Shown here one piece after another: positions 1 through 7,458 of a stretch of 13,917 nt of DNA. Source of the stretch: JAEUIZ01 sp046155605 (GTDB taxonomy: Bacteria > Planctomycetota > Phycisphaerae > Phycisphaerales > UBA1924). Numbering within the stretch: position 1 is the stretch's first letter; each line of letters opens with the position of its first letter. Where the stretch lies: NCBI GenBank assembly GCA_046155605.1, contig JBJXFQ010000110.1:1-13917 (forward strand), given 5' to 3'. Under the pieces are notes generated by a model. That model was given only the letters and a program-made list of their open reading frames with translations, made no database searches and was not told where the DNA came from. A program made the position numbers and the translations under genes.

Positions 1-1
1 C

Positions 2-118
2 GCCCGCTTCCGACGCCTAGCGAAGGATTACGAACGCCTGCCCACCACCCTCGCCGGCCTCCACCTCGTCGTCTTCGCCTGCCTCATGCTCGCACGACAT
101 GTGGCCGGAAGTGCATAA
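2..118 (+). pseudogene. C-terminal fragment of IS5-type DDE transposase (5' end outside window)
   Basis: An open frame enters from the left edge and stops at a TAA at 116-118, giving 38 residues. It contains RRLAKDYERLPTTLAGLHLV followed by a hydrophobic VFACLMLARHV tail. This is the characteristic C-terminus of IS5-family (IS427/ISL2-like) transposases, where the last catalytic-domain helix is followed by LAKDYE.L..T....L. The rest of the gene, including the DDE residues, lies upstream, so I cannot tell whether the element is intact. No clear terminal inverted repeat was recognised in the 56 bases between this stop and the next gene. The family call rests on remembered family sequence, not on a search. 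Confidence 0.8.
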
Positions 119-174
119 CACCCTCTAAGGGCTCCCCGGCTCGATGAAGAGCGTCTTCACGCCCACCATCCTGG

Positions 175-756
175 TCACCCTCCACGTACGCCTACCGGTG
201 CCAGAACAATTGTCAAGGCCCACGGCGCACCCCGCCGCTTGCGTTCACTCTCGGACACCAACTGGTCAAGTTCGCTCAATAATTTTGTTAGTCGCCGGCT
301 CAGATCGGCTGTCAGCCTTAGCTCGTAGTGGAGGAGCTTAGGGAGGTCGCTTATGGGGCGAGCGCGATCCTCGATGCCCGCGGCGTACTGCCGCTGGGCG
401 AGTCGAAGATACGCGCTGCCAGTGCGCCCCATCGCTTTCCTGTAGTTGGCCGAATCCTGATCGGGGACGGCCACAATGCGGGCACTCGCGAGCGCAAAGA
501 CCGTGCGTGGTCGTCGGCCCGAAGGTGTGGTTCCGACCCTTCGGATCACCCCAGCCTTCTCCATGAGCGTCAAGTGGTAGTACAACGAGACCGTGCTGCG
601 ACCCATGCGTGCGGACAGTTCACTTGCTGAGCTTGGCCCCAGAACTTCAAGAAACTGTGCAAGCCGGACCCGGACCGGGGACGCCAGCGCCAGCAACTGC
701 CTGGCCTGGCCAATCCGCAGCGATGATCGTGGAGTGACAGGTGATCTGACAGGCAT
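175..756 (-). CDS. ArsR-like winged-helix transcriptional regulator
   Basis: The 193-residue protein has a winged helix-turn-helix at about residues 18-90. It opens with ARQLLALASPVRVRLAQFLE, the usual first helix of ArsR/HTH_20-type regulators. The recognition helix is around 54-68 (STVSLYYHLTLMEKAG), and the wing is IRRVGTTPSGRRPRTVFAL. The remaining 100 residues are mostly charged helix and may dimerise. No cysteine metal-binding motif is visible, so metal sensing is not supported. The ATG at 756 is the first start and lies just below an AT-rich patch, with no clear Shine-Dalgarno. The gene is divergent from the TPR/retropepsin gene, a layout common for a local regulator; that it controls its neighbour is inference. 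GC looks lower than in the central genes. Confidence 0.8.
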   Translation of the reverse strand: MPVRSPVTPRSSLRIGQARQLLALASPVRVRLAQFLEVLGPSSASELSARMGRSTVSLYYHLTLMEKAGVIRRVGTTPSGRRPRTVFALASARIVAVPDQDSANYRKAMGRTGSAYLRLAQRQYAAGIEDRARPISDLPKLLHYELRLTADLSRRLTKLLSELDQLVSESERKRRGAPWALTIVLAPVGVRGG

Positions 757-911
757 TGATTTCTCTCAAAATAATCAAAATTTACAAAAAATACGACGGA
801 TGCGTAAGCCGGGCGCATCTGGGCATTTGTGCGGTCGGCTGCTACCGCAAGCAGTTTCTGGCATCCCGCAATCATCCCCGTGCAGCCCCGGGCATCAACT
901 GGATCACCCCC
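757..911. promoter_or_regulatory. Divergent intergenic control region with AT-rich patch
   Basis: This is the 155-base gap between the two divergent starts. Positions 757-792 are strikingly AT-rich against a GC-rich background and hold the heptamer TCAAAAT twice (766-772 and 775-781, period 9). Next to it, inside the first codons of the regulator, TGACAGG is repeated at 735-741 and 747-753 (period 12). The patch is a plausible promoter or operator for one or both genes. No convincing -35/-10 pair could be fixed, so the sites are suggestive only. Confidence 0.4.
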
Positions 912-2183
912 ATGCTCCCGCAACGCTTCCTCACAGGTTCACGTGCATTCGTGCTGGCTTGGTCTTGGGCAAGTGCCCTCAATGCCCAACCCGTTGGGCC
1001 CTCAACGGGTCTCGACCTGTTTCGCGAGGGGCGCTTTGCCGAAGCCAAACAGGCTCTGTCATCGGAAATGAGAGAGTCCCCCAGTGCCGCGGCAGCAGCG
1101 CTGCTCGGGCACCTGTCCCTTCTTGAAAACGACTTTGAGTCGGCTCGATCCTGGCTGGCACGAGCGAACAAGATCGAGCCGGATGCCAAGGCGGCCCTCA
1201 AACTGCTCGCCGAGGCGTGCTATCGGCAGGATCGCTTTGCGGAAGCCTCCGTGCTGTTCGAGCGTCTGGGCCGCAAGCCGATGGCAGAACTGCTCGCGAG
1301 CTTCGGCGACCAGAGGCCTTACGAAGTGGTGGGGGAAGGAACCACCAGCGTTGTGCCGTTCCAGATCACCGATCCGCTTCCCGTTGTGCAGGTCATTATC
1401 GACGGCGGCGAACCGGCCAGCTTTCTCATTGACACTGGCGGAGCAGAACTCATCGTTGATTCTGAGTTTGCTGAGCAACTGAAGCTCAAACGATTCGGAA
1501 AGGAAGTCGGCGTGTTCGGCGGCGACAGACCCGGCAGCATTGAGTTTTCGCGCATCGATTCCATTCGTCTTGGCACGATGGAGGTCCGCCATGTACCCGT
1601 GAGGCTCATGCGCGCTCGCAGGTTTTCCGGGCTTATGGGCCGACAGATCGATGGGATCATCGGCACGGTGTTTCTCTATCACTTTCGCTCAACACTTGAC
1701 TATCCTGCGGGCCGGTTGGTCCTGGAACGGCTTGATGCAGCCGCTCCTGCGCCGGAGGCACCGCTTGAAAGCGTGGTCCAAGTTCCATTTTGGCTCGCGG
1801 CAGACCACGTTCTGGTGGCCCCCGGAACGGCGAACAACTCCAAGCCGTATCTGTGGTTTGTAGACACTGGCGCGATGGGCACCGCTTTCCTGCCTTCCAA
1901 ACAGACCATCACAGACCTTGGCATCGCTCTGGATCCGAAGGCTACCGCTCAAGGGCTTGGTGGCGGAGGTGCCATTACGGTTACTCCGTTTGTGCTCGAT
2001 CGGCTGTCGGTCGGATCCGCCAGCAAGGACAAGGTGGCTGGGATAGCCGGGGCGTTTCCAGAGTCGCTCAGCGAAGCGGTGGGATTCAGAGTTGGAGGGA
2101 TTGTCTCACACACGTTCTTCCGAAGCTACGCGGTTACCTTCGACTTCAGGCGCATGCAGTTGATCCTGCGGCCTGGAACGTAG
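912..2183 (+). CDS. Secreted TPR protein with two retropepsin-like aspartic protease domains
   Basis: The 423-residue product begins with a likely signal peptide (MLPQRFLTGSRAFVLAWSWA, then SALNA|QP). Residues about 34-123 form TPR-like helical pairs (LFREGRFAEAKQAL; HLSLLENDFESARSWLARAN). Two retropepsin-like domains follow, each with an aspartic-protease signature: FLIDTGGAEL with the Asp near residue 174, and WFVDTGAMGTAFL with the Asp near 318. Each is followed by a glycine-rich GIIGTVFL or GGIVSHTFF segment and an LDYPAGRL or FDFRRMQLIL strand. One chain carrying both halves could form the active site without dimerising. An in-frame TTG at 756 would add 52 residues, but the ATG at 912 starts directly at the signal peptide and is preferred; no clear Shine-Dalgarno is present. 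Substrate is unknown; export to the periplasm or outer surface is inferred. Confidence 0.78.
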   Translation: MLPQRFLTGSRAFVLAWSWASALNAQPVGPSTGLDLFREGRFAEAKQALSSEMRESPSAAAAALLGHLSLLENDFESARSWLARANKIEPDAKAALKLLAEACYRQDRFAEASVLFERLGRKPMAELLASFGDQRPYEVVGEGTTSVVPFQITDPLPVVQVIIDGGEPASFLIDTGGAELIVDSEFAEQLKLKRFGKEVGVFGGDRPGSIEFSRIDSIRLGTMEVRHVPVRLMRARRFSGLMGRQIDGIIGTVFLYHFRSTLDYPAGRLVLERLDAAAPAPEAPLESVVQVPFWLAADHVLVAPGTANNSKPYLWFVDTGAMGTAFLPSKQTITDLGIALDPKATAQGLGGGGAITVTPFVLDRLSVGSASKDKVAGIAGAFPESLSEAVGFRVGGIVSHTFFRSYAVTFDFRRMQLILRPGT

Positions 2184-2216
2184 TGCTGGCAGTGTCCTTT
2201 TCAATATGGCGGGTAG

Positions 2217-2354
2217 GCAGTCCAGTTCCGCACCCGCCGGCTGAAGAAGACCGATGACCTGCTCCGCCGTGTATCGCTTCCGCGCCATGCCAAGCCCTCC
2301 TTGGCCGGCCGAAGAGTCACTCAACGGCCGGACCGGATTTGAGGGGGCGGGTCA
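2217..2354 (-). mobile_element. Decayed end of an IS3-type insertion sequence (orfA start plus terminal repeat)
   Basis: On the minus strand an ATG at 2288 encodes MARKRYTAEQVIGLL, the standard N-terminus of IS3-family OrfA (helix-turn-helix protein). Similarity fades after about 20 residues (QPAGAEL) and nothing like the rest of OrfA or OrfB follows. Upstream of this start, the minus strand at 2354-2335 reads TGACCCGCCCCCTCAAATCC, which fits an IS3-family terminal inverted repeat about 65 bases before orfA. So one IS end survives and the remainder has been deleted. The break is near 2220, about 35 bases past the stop of the retropepsin gene. Exact limits are approximate. Confidence 0.7.
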
Positions 2355-2461
2355 GACTCCGGCACTCGATCCGCTCGTCCCACCTCTCCTGCTGGCAGCG
2401 GGGGAGGGTGCCATGCCGTCACTTCGCGTGGACTGCAACAGTTCTACCACTATCCTTCCCC

Positions 2462-2941
2462 ATGTCGCGTCTGGTCGCTCGTGCGCGGTGGGTCGGGCTG
2501 GCCCTGGCCTGCGTTCTGTTCGTCGCCTGGGGCGCGTCCGCGTGGATGCGCGTCACGCACTGGCGCTGGGGGACGATCTTCCGGCTCGATGCCGGGGTGC
2601 TGCGGCTGACCACGACCCTCATCGATGACCCGGCGGGTCGATTGACGACAGAGCGAATCCCGCCGTCGTGGCAGTGGGAGCGGCGGAGCGAGCCGTGGTC
2701 GCTGCAATGGCTGCCGCGGACGTCGGTGTGGAGCGGCGGCGCGGGCCGCTGGCACGTCTTGAGCCTGCCGCTCTGGATCCCGCTGGTGCTGGTGGCGGTG
2801 CCGACGGCGTGGGGCTTTGTGGTATCGCGTCGGCCCAAGCGCGGGCAATGCCCGAAATGCCGGTATGAGGTGGGCGAGAGCGGCGGGCAGTGCCCCGAGT
2901 GCGGTCACGCGGCCCCTACCGCGCCCCAACCGGCGGCATGA
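2462..2941 (+). CDS. Two-helix membrane protein with C-terminal zinc ribbon
   Basis: The 159-residue protein has a membrane helix at about 10-29 and a second at about 103-121 around a polar, Trp-rich loop. It ends in a zinc ribbon with cysteine pairs at 130/133 (CPKC) and 144/147 (CPEC), which should lie on the cytoplasmic side if the two helices make a hairpin. This membrane-plus-ribbon architecture recurs widely in planctomycete genomes without a known function, and another copy lies at 7049-7453. The ATG at 2462 is chosen because it sits just before the first membrane helix. The frame is open further upstream to 2339, but that part runs into the IS remnant and encodes unlikely sequence. 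No Shine-Dalgarno is visible. Confidence 0.75.
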   Translation: MSRLVARARWVGLALACVLFVAWGASAWMRVTHWRWGTIFRLDAGVLRLTTTLIDDPAGRLTTERIPPSWQWERRSEPWSLQWLPRTSVWSGGAGRWHVLSLPLWIPLVLVAVPTAWGFVVSRRPKRGQCPKCRYEVGESGGQCPECGHAAPTAPQPAA

Positions 2942-2967
2942 CACGCGACGGCGACGCGCTTCTCGAT

Positions 2968-2973
2968 TACACT
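2968..2973 (+). promoter_or_regulatory. Possible -10 element (TACACT) upstream of the EF-G-like gene
   Basis: TACACTT lies in the 89-base gap before the EF-G-like start, 57 bases upstream of the ATG. The same TACACTT motif occurs upstream of two other plus-strand genes (8541 and 12283). No good -35 hexamer is visible at 16-18 bases, so this is a weak call based on recurrence. Confidence 0.3.
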
Positions 2974-3030
2974 TGCGATCTGTTCAAGCCGACCTGCCCG
3001 GCCTCGCGCCGGTGATGAAGGAGCGCCGAC

Positions 3031-5136
3031 ATGTCTGTCCATGCCCCGACCCGCACGACACCGCCCGCCGACATCCGGAACATTCTTTTGTGCGGGCACA
3101 ACTACGCCGGGAAGACGACGCTGGCCGAGCAGTTGCTGTTCGCGGCGGGCGCGCTCAAGAGCCCGGGCTCAGTGGACGCGGGCACGACCGTCAGCGACTA
3201 CACCGATTCGGAGAAGCACCACAAGCACTCGCTGCAAGCGGCGGTGATGCACTTCGATTTTCACGGCCACACGATCAACCTGATCGACTCGCCCGGGCTC
3301 GGTGATTTCATCGGGCACGCGATCGCGGCGATGCCGGCGGTGGAGACGGTTGCGGTGGTCGTGGACGCGGTGCGAGGCATCGAATCGGGCACGCGGCGGC
3401 TCATGGCGATCGCCAAGGACCGGAAGATCCCTCGGCTGATCATCGTCAACAAGATCGAGTCGGCCGAGGCAAACCTCGAGGAGTTGGTGGGCCGTCTGCG
3501 CGAGCAGTTTGGCGCCGAGTGCCTGCCGATCAACCTGCCCACGGGCGGGCGGAAGAGGACCATCAACGTCTTCGACCACGACGGGAGCGACGCCGAGGGC
3601 GACGCGGCGGATTTCTCGAGCGTCCGCGAGGCCCACAAGGCGATCATCGAGCAGATTGTTGAGGTCGAAGAGCGGCTGATGGAGACGTACCTCGAGAAGG
3701 GGGAAGCCTTCGAGCCCGACGAGTTGCACAAGGCGTTCGAGAAGTGCCTGGGCGAGGCGCACCTGGTGCCGATCTGCTTCGTCTCGGGCAAGACCGGGGC
3801 GGGCGTGGACGACCTGCTGCACATCTTCGCGGACTTGTGCCCGGCACCAACGGAGGTGAACCCGCCGGAGTTTCTCTATCGTCCCATCGCGCCATCGGGC
3901 GAGGCGGCGGAGAAGGAGATCGAGTTCAACCCTTCGCCGGACCCGTCCGGCAAGACGATCGCCCACGTCTTCAAGGTGACGTCCGACCCCTTCGTGGGCA
4001 AGTTGGCGTACTTCCGAGTGCATTCGGGCGTGGTCCGCGTCAAGGGTGAACTGCTCATCAACGATCACAAGAAGCCCGTGCGTGTCGGGCACCTGTTCAA
4101 GTTGCAAGGCAAGGACCACACCGAGGTTCAGGAACTCGGCCCGGGCGAGATCGGCGCGGTCGCGAAGGTCGAAGAGATCCACTTCAACGCGGTGCTGCAC
4201 GACTCGCACGAGCACGACGGCGTGCAACTCCTCCCGCTGGCGCTGCCCAAGCCGATGTTCGGGTTGGCGGTGGAACTCAAGAACCATGCCGACGAGACGA
4301 AGTTTGCCGGCGCGTGCGCGAAACTGCAGGAGGACGACCCGTGCTTCCGAGTCGACCGGATCGCCGCGACGAAGCAGACCGTCATCCGCGGTCTCGGCGA
4401 GTTGCACCTGCGCGTCGTTCTCGAACGACTCAAGCAGCAGTTCAACATCGAGGTGACCACGAGCGTGCCCAGAACGGCGTACAAGGAGACCATCACCGCC
4501 AAGGCCGACGGGCACCATCGCCATAAGAAGCAGACCGGCGGCTCGGGGCAGTTCGGCGAGGTGTATCTGCGTATCCAGCCGTTGCCCACCGACCACCCCG
4601 AGGGCTTCGAGTTCGTGTCGGAAGTAGTGGGGGGGAGCGTGCCGCGGCAATACTGGCCCGCGGTCGAGAAGGGCGTGCGTCAGGTGATGCACGACGGCGC
4701 GATCGCCGGATTCCCGCTGACGGGCGTGCGGGTCGCGCTCTATGACGGCAAGTACCACGACGTCGACAGCAAGGAGATCGCGTTCGTCACCGCCGGGCGC
4801 AAGGCGTTTATCGATGCGGTGTCGAAGGCGCGGCCGAAACTGCTCGAGCCCTATGTCATGGTCGAGATCACCGCGCCGAGCCGCTATATGGGCGACCTGG
4901 CGGGCCACATGTCAACCAAGCGTGGCCGCGTGCAGGACTCGCAGGTGACGGGCGACACGTGCGTGGTGCGGGCGGTCGCGCCGCTGGGCGAGTTGCACAA
5001 CTATTCGAACGAACTGAAGTCGATGACCGGCGGCCAGGCATCGTTTACGATGGATTACAGTCACGATGAGCACACCCCGCCGCACGTCCAGCAGGACGTG
5101 GTTGCGGCGTACAAGCCCCGCCCCGAGGAGGATTGA
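3031..5136 (+). CDS. EF-G-like translation-factor GTPase (divergent paralogue)
   Basis: The 701-residue protein has the full EF-G domain order. G domain: P-loop GHNYAGKT (22-29), G3 DSPG (86-89), G4 NKIE (140-143) and G5-like SGKTG (252-256). Domain II is about 310-405, with domains III, IV and V behind it. Domain IV keeps the tip sequence YHDVDS, which includes the His important for translocation in canonical EF-G. Departures from ordinary FusA are DSPG for DTPG, NKIE for NKxD, and loss of the RGITI switch I sequence, replaced by a His-rich HHKHSLQAAV. This pattern matches the EF-G-like group that includes mycobacterial FusA2. The start has a strong Shine-Dalgarno, AAGGAG at 3018-3023, seven bases before the ATG. 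The first ankyrin gene begins two bases after its stop, so the genes are probably coupled. Its role may be ribosome-related but is not the housekeeping elongation factor. Confidence 0.88.
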   Translation: MSVHAPTRTTPPADIRNILLCGHNYAGKTTLAEQLLFAAGALKSPGSVDAGTTVSDYTDSEKHHKHSLQAAVMHFDFHGHTINLIDSPGLGDFIGHAIAAMPAVETVAVVVDAVRGIESGTRRLMAIAKDRKIPRLIIVNKIESAEANLEELVGRLREQFGAECLPINLPTGGRKRTINVFDHDGSDAEGDAADFSSVREAHKAIIEQIVEVEERLMETYLEKGEAFEPDELHKAFEKCLGEAHLVPICFVSGKTGAGVDDLLHIFADLCPAPTEVNPPEFLYRPIAPSGEAAEKEIEFNPSPDPSGKTIAHVFKVTSDPFVGKLAYFRVHSGVVRVKGELLINDHKKPVRVGHLFKLQGKDHTEVQELGPGEIGAVAKVEEIHFNAVLHDSHEHDGVQLLPLALPKPMFGLAVELKNHADETKFAGACAKLQEDDPCFRVDRIAATKQTVIRGLGELHLRVVLERLKQQFNIEVTTSVPRTAYKETITAKADGHHRHKKQTGGSGQFGEVYLRIQPLPTDHPEGFEFVSEVVGGSVPRQYWPAVEKGVRQVMHDGAIAGFPLTGVRVALYDGKYHDVDSKEIAFVTAGRKAFIDAVSKARPKLLEPYVMVEITAPSRYMGDLAGHMSTKRGRVQDSQVTGDTCVVRAVAPLGELHNYSNELKSMTGGQASFTMDYSHDEHTPPHVQQDVVAAYKPRPEED
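5125..5130 (+). promoter_or_regulatory. Ribosome binding site within the end of the EF-G-like gene
   Basis: GAGGAG lies inside the last codons of the EF-G-like gene, eight bases before the ATG at 5139. It decides the start of the first ankyrin gene in favour of that ATG over the in-frame TTG at 5133, and it indicates translational coupling between the two genes. Confidence 0.65.
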
Positions 5137-5138
5137 CA

Positions 5139-6032
5139 ATGCCAAACAGCGAGACCCTCACGCGACGCCAGCCGTTGGCGCTGTGGCTGGTCGTCATCGC
5201 GCTCCTGGTCAGCGGCGCGGTGCTCATGTACGTCATCCAGGATCTGACGCGGAACCTCTCGCAGCCCGCGACGCTGCATGGTGCCGCGGCCAACCGGGGC
5301 AACGCCGCCCAGCCCGCCGCGCCGATCGAGGCGTTGCGAGCGGCGCTTGATTCGGGCGATGCCACCGGTCTGCAGAAGTCGCTCGAGCGGTTCACCGACG
5401 TGAACGCACAGTTGAATTTGGTGGACGGGAGCCGTCGCCAGATGACGCTGCTGGCCTATGCCGCGATGCAGTCAACGCCCGAGGCGGTTCGCGCGCTGCT
5501 GGCGAAGGGCGCGGACCCGGACGCGGCCGACGCCCAGGGCGTGACGCCGTTGATGCTCGCCGCCAGCCGGGGCGATGCGGCCAGCCTTGCCGCGCTCATC
5601 CAGGCCAAGGCCCGTGTCGATCTCCGCAACAAATGGGGCGAGACGGCCCTGATGAACGCCGCGCGCGCGGGCGACCCGGCCAAGGTTCGGGCGCTCCTCG
5701 CCGCCGGTGCCTCGCTGACGCCGATGAACGAGGATGGCCACACGGCGCTGGGCCTGGCGGCGGGAAGCGACGAGGCCGACGCGGCGATCCTCCAGGTGCT
5801 GCTCGACGCCGGGGCGGACGCGAACCATGCGAGCCGCGACGGCATGACCGCCCTGATGCGAGCCGCGGAGAGCGGAAACTACGAGAAGTGCGTGGCGCTG
5901 CTCAACGCGGGCGCGAAGGCGGGGGTCAAGGACGCGGACGGTCGCACGGCGCGCGATTGGGCCGCGGCACGCGGGAACGACGCCTCCGGCAAGAATGTGT
6001 GCGCGGACCTGCTCGCGCAGGCGGGGTCGTGA
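5139..6032 (+). CDS. Membrane-anchored ankyrin-repeat protein 1
   Basis: The 297-residue protein has a short N-terminal tail, one membrane helix at about 12-33, and a low-complexity Ala/Pro linker. From about residue 101 there are five recognisable ankyrin repeats and a degenerate last one. The usual TxLMxAAxxGxxxxVxxLLxxGA pattern is clear in VTPLMLAASRGD, ETALMNAARAGD and MTALMRAAESGN. Ankyrin domains bind other proteins; no catalytic motif is present. With a single N-terminal anchor the repeats may face the periplasm or the cytoplasm, and the sequence does not settle which. The start follows the EF-G-like stop by two bases, and the stop overlaps the start of the second ankyrin gene. The two ankyrin proteins look like tandem duplicates. 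Confidence 0.85.
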   Translation: MPNSETLTRRQPLALWLVVIALLVSGAVLMYVIQDLTRNLSQPATLHGAAANRGNAAQPAAPIEALRAALDSGDATGLQKSLERFTDVNAQLNLVDGSRRQMTLLAYAAMQSTPEAVRALLAKGADPDAADAQGVTPLMLAASRGDAASLAALIQAKARVDLRNKWGETALMNAARAGDPAKVRALLAAGASLTPMNEDGHTALGLAAGSDEADAAILQVLLDAGADANHASRDGMTALMRAAESGNYEKCVALLNAGAKAGVKDADGRTARDWAAARGNDASGKNVCADLLAQAGS

Positions 6033-6958
6033 TCGTGGCTCGGGCCTCTCGCCGTGCCTCCATCGCGCGCCCGCCCGCGCTGCTGACGACGATCGCGGTG
6101 CTGATGCTCGCTGCGGGCCTCATCCTGTTCTACGTCATCGGGTCGCCGGGCGGCCCGCCGCAGCCATCTGGAACGGATCGCGCCGTCGCACCCATGACAA
6201 ACGACACGGGTCCGTCAACCAAGGGTCCGTCGAAGATCGAAGAAACGGCCGCGAAACTTGTCCCGCCCGCCGCGGTCTTCGCGGCGATTGCGTCGCGCGA
6301 TGCGAGCGCGCTGCGGACGGCGCTGGCCGCCAAGCCGGACCTCTCGCAGGCTGCGACCGATGGCGCGATGAAGGGCCTCGCGCCGCTCGCCGCTGCCACA
6401 CGCACGGGCGATGCGGCACTGGTCGGGGCGATCCTGGCTGCCGGAGCGAGCGTGGATCAAACGGGCGCGGAAGAACGCACTGCATTGCACGAGGCCGCCG
6501 CGATCGGTAGCGCCGCCGCTGTCGAAGCCATATTGAAGGCGAATGCGGCGGTGGACGCGCGCGATGCCGCCGGTCGCACGGCACTCATGCTGGCGGTCGC
6601 CGGGGGACATGAGGCCGCGGTTGCCGCGCTCCTCGCGGGCGGGGTCTCGGTCAACGTCGCGGATGACAAGGGCGTGACGGCGGTCGCGCTCGCCGCGGAC
6701 GGCTCGGCGTCGATATCGCTCCTCGATCGGCTGATCCAGGCCAAGGGCGACCCCGCGGCAGCGGACAAGGCCGGCCAAACGCCGCTCATGCGGGCCGCGG
6801 CGCGCGGGAACGCTGACAAGGTCATCGCTCTCCTCAACGCCGGCGCGCTCGCGAGCACCAAGGCCGCGGACGGCAAGACGGCACGCGACCTCGCGCTGGC
6901 GCGTGGCGACGACGCCGGCCGCGCGTGCGCGGCGGTGCTCGAACAGGCCGTGCCGTAG
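6029..6958 (+). CDS. Membrane-anchored ankyrin-repeat protein 2
   Basis: This 309-residue protein has the same plan as its upstream neighbour: a short basic tail, one membrane helix at about 17-37, a polar Pro/Thr linker, then ankyrin repeats from about residue 80 to the end (RTALMLAVAGGHEAAVAALL; QTPLMRAAARGNADKVIALL). The last 60 residues match those of protein 1 closely (LMRAA..GN..K..ALLNAGA...K.ADG.TARD.A.ARG.DA), which supports tandem duplication. The GTG at 6029 overlaps the upstream TGA as GTGA, a classic coupled start; a second GTG at 6035 is an alternative. There is no separate Shine-Dalgarno. Long open reading upstream in this frame lies inside the first ankyrin gene and is not used. 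Confidence 0.83.
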   Translation: MIVARASRRASIARPPALLTTIAVLMLAAGLILFYVIGSPGGPPQPSGTDRAVAPMTNDTGPSTKGPSKIEETAAKLVPPAAVFAAIASRDASALRTALAAKPDLSQAATDGAMKGLAPLAAATRTGDAALVGAILAAGASVDQTGAEERTALHEAAAIGSAAAVEAILKANAAVDARDAAGRTALMLAVAGGHEAAVAALLAGGVSVNVADDKGVTAVALAADGSASISLLDRLIQAKGDPAAADKAGQTPLMRAAARGNADKVIALLNAGALASTKAADGKTARDLALARGDDAGRACAAVLEQAVP

Positions 6959-7048
6959 TTCCCTCGTCACCACTTCACGGCATCGGTTGCGACATCTCGA
7001 TGTGGCCGACGCTTGAGCACTGCCTTCGCACCACTCCTTCCAGCAAAC

Positions 7049-7453
7049 CTAAGAAGGTGGGGACCGCAGGCTCGATTCCGCTGGGCCGGCACCACACTCC
7101 GGGCAGCGTGCGTCGGGCACCAAGCCGGTGAGTTCGTAACCGCACTTCGCGCATACGGCATGAGCCGGGCGCTCTGCGCGCTTGTTCCGAAGCCGAATCG
7201 GCGTCCGCATGAGGGCTACCACCCTGGGGCACCATCGCTCGGCGACACGGGGAACGACAAGACCCACGAAGAAGGAGAGCGCGACGAACCCCGCGGCTAT
7301 CCAGAGCGCGTCGAGGAACGGCCTCCCCGCCGCGTAGCACAGGACGATTATCCCCACGGCTCCACGCCCTGTGCGTGCCGCCCATTGCGAGACGCTCATG
7401 CTGTCGGCGTGGTGAGTCATGACGTGGCTCGTGACGGCTGCGAAATCACGCAA
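7049..7453 (-). CDS. Small membrane protein with C-terminal zinc ribbon
   Basis: The 134-residue product has two closely spaced hydrophobic segments, about 31-47 and 48-68. A basic stretch and a zinc ribbon follow, with cysteine pairs at 101/104 (CAKC) and 117/120 (CPEC) in the motif CGYELTGLVPDARCPECG, which is strongly reminiscent of planctomycete proteins. The gene lies downstream of mqnD on the same strand with an 87-base gap and is convergent with the second ankyrin gene. The TTG at 7453 is preferred because GGGAGG sits five bases before it on the minus strand; an ATG at 7420 would shorten the protein by 11 residues and has no such site. Function is unknown. Confidence 0.75.
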   Translation of the reverse strand: MRDFAAVTSHVMTHHADSMSVSQWAARTGRGAVGIIVLCYAAGRPFLDALWIAAGFVALSFFVGLVVPRVAERWCPRVVALMRTPIRLRNKRAERPAHAVCAKCGYELTGLVPDARCPECGAGPAESSLRSPPS

Positions 7454-7458
7454 CGATA

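Noticed and set aside
3169..4908. A 579-residue open frame on the minus strand opposite the EF-G-like gene
   Set aside because: It is a GC-driven shadow of a well-supported coding gene; the translation is Arg/Leu/Val/Asp-rich with no recognisable domain.
6990..7015. Terminator between the convergent ankyrin 2 and zinc-ribbon genes
   Set aside because: ACATC/GATGT with a two-base loop and a loose lower stem has no T-run on either strand; too weak to call.
7022..7040. A fourth copy of the hairpin repeat motif near TTCGCACCACT
   Set aside because: It matches the conserved motif in ten of eleven bases but has no inner or outer stem, so it is probably chance.
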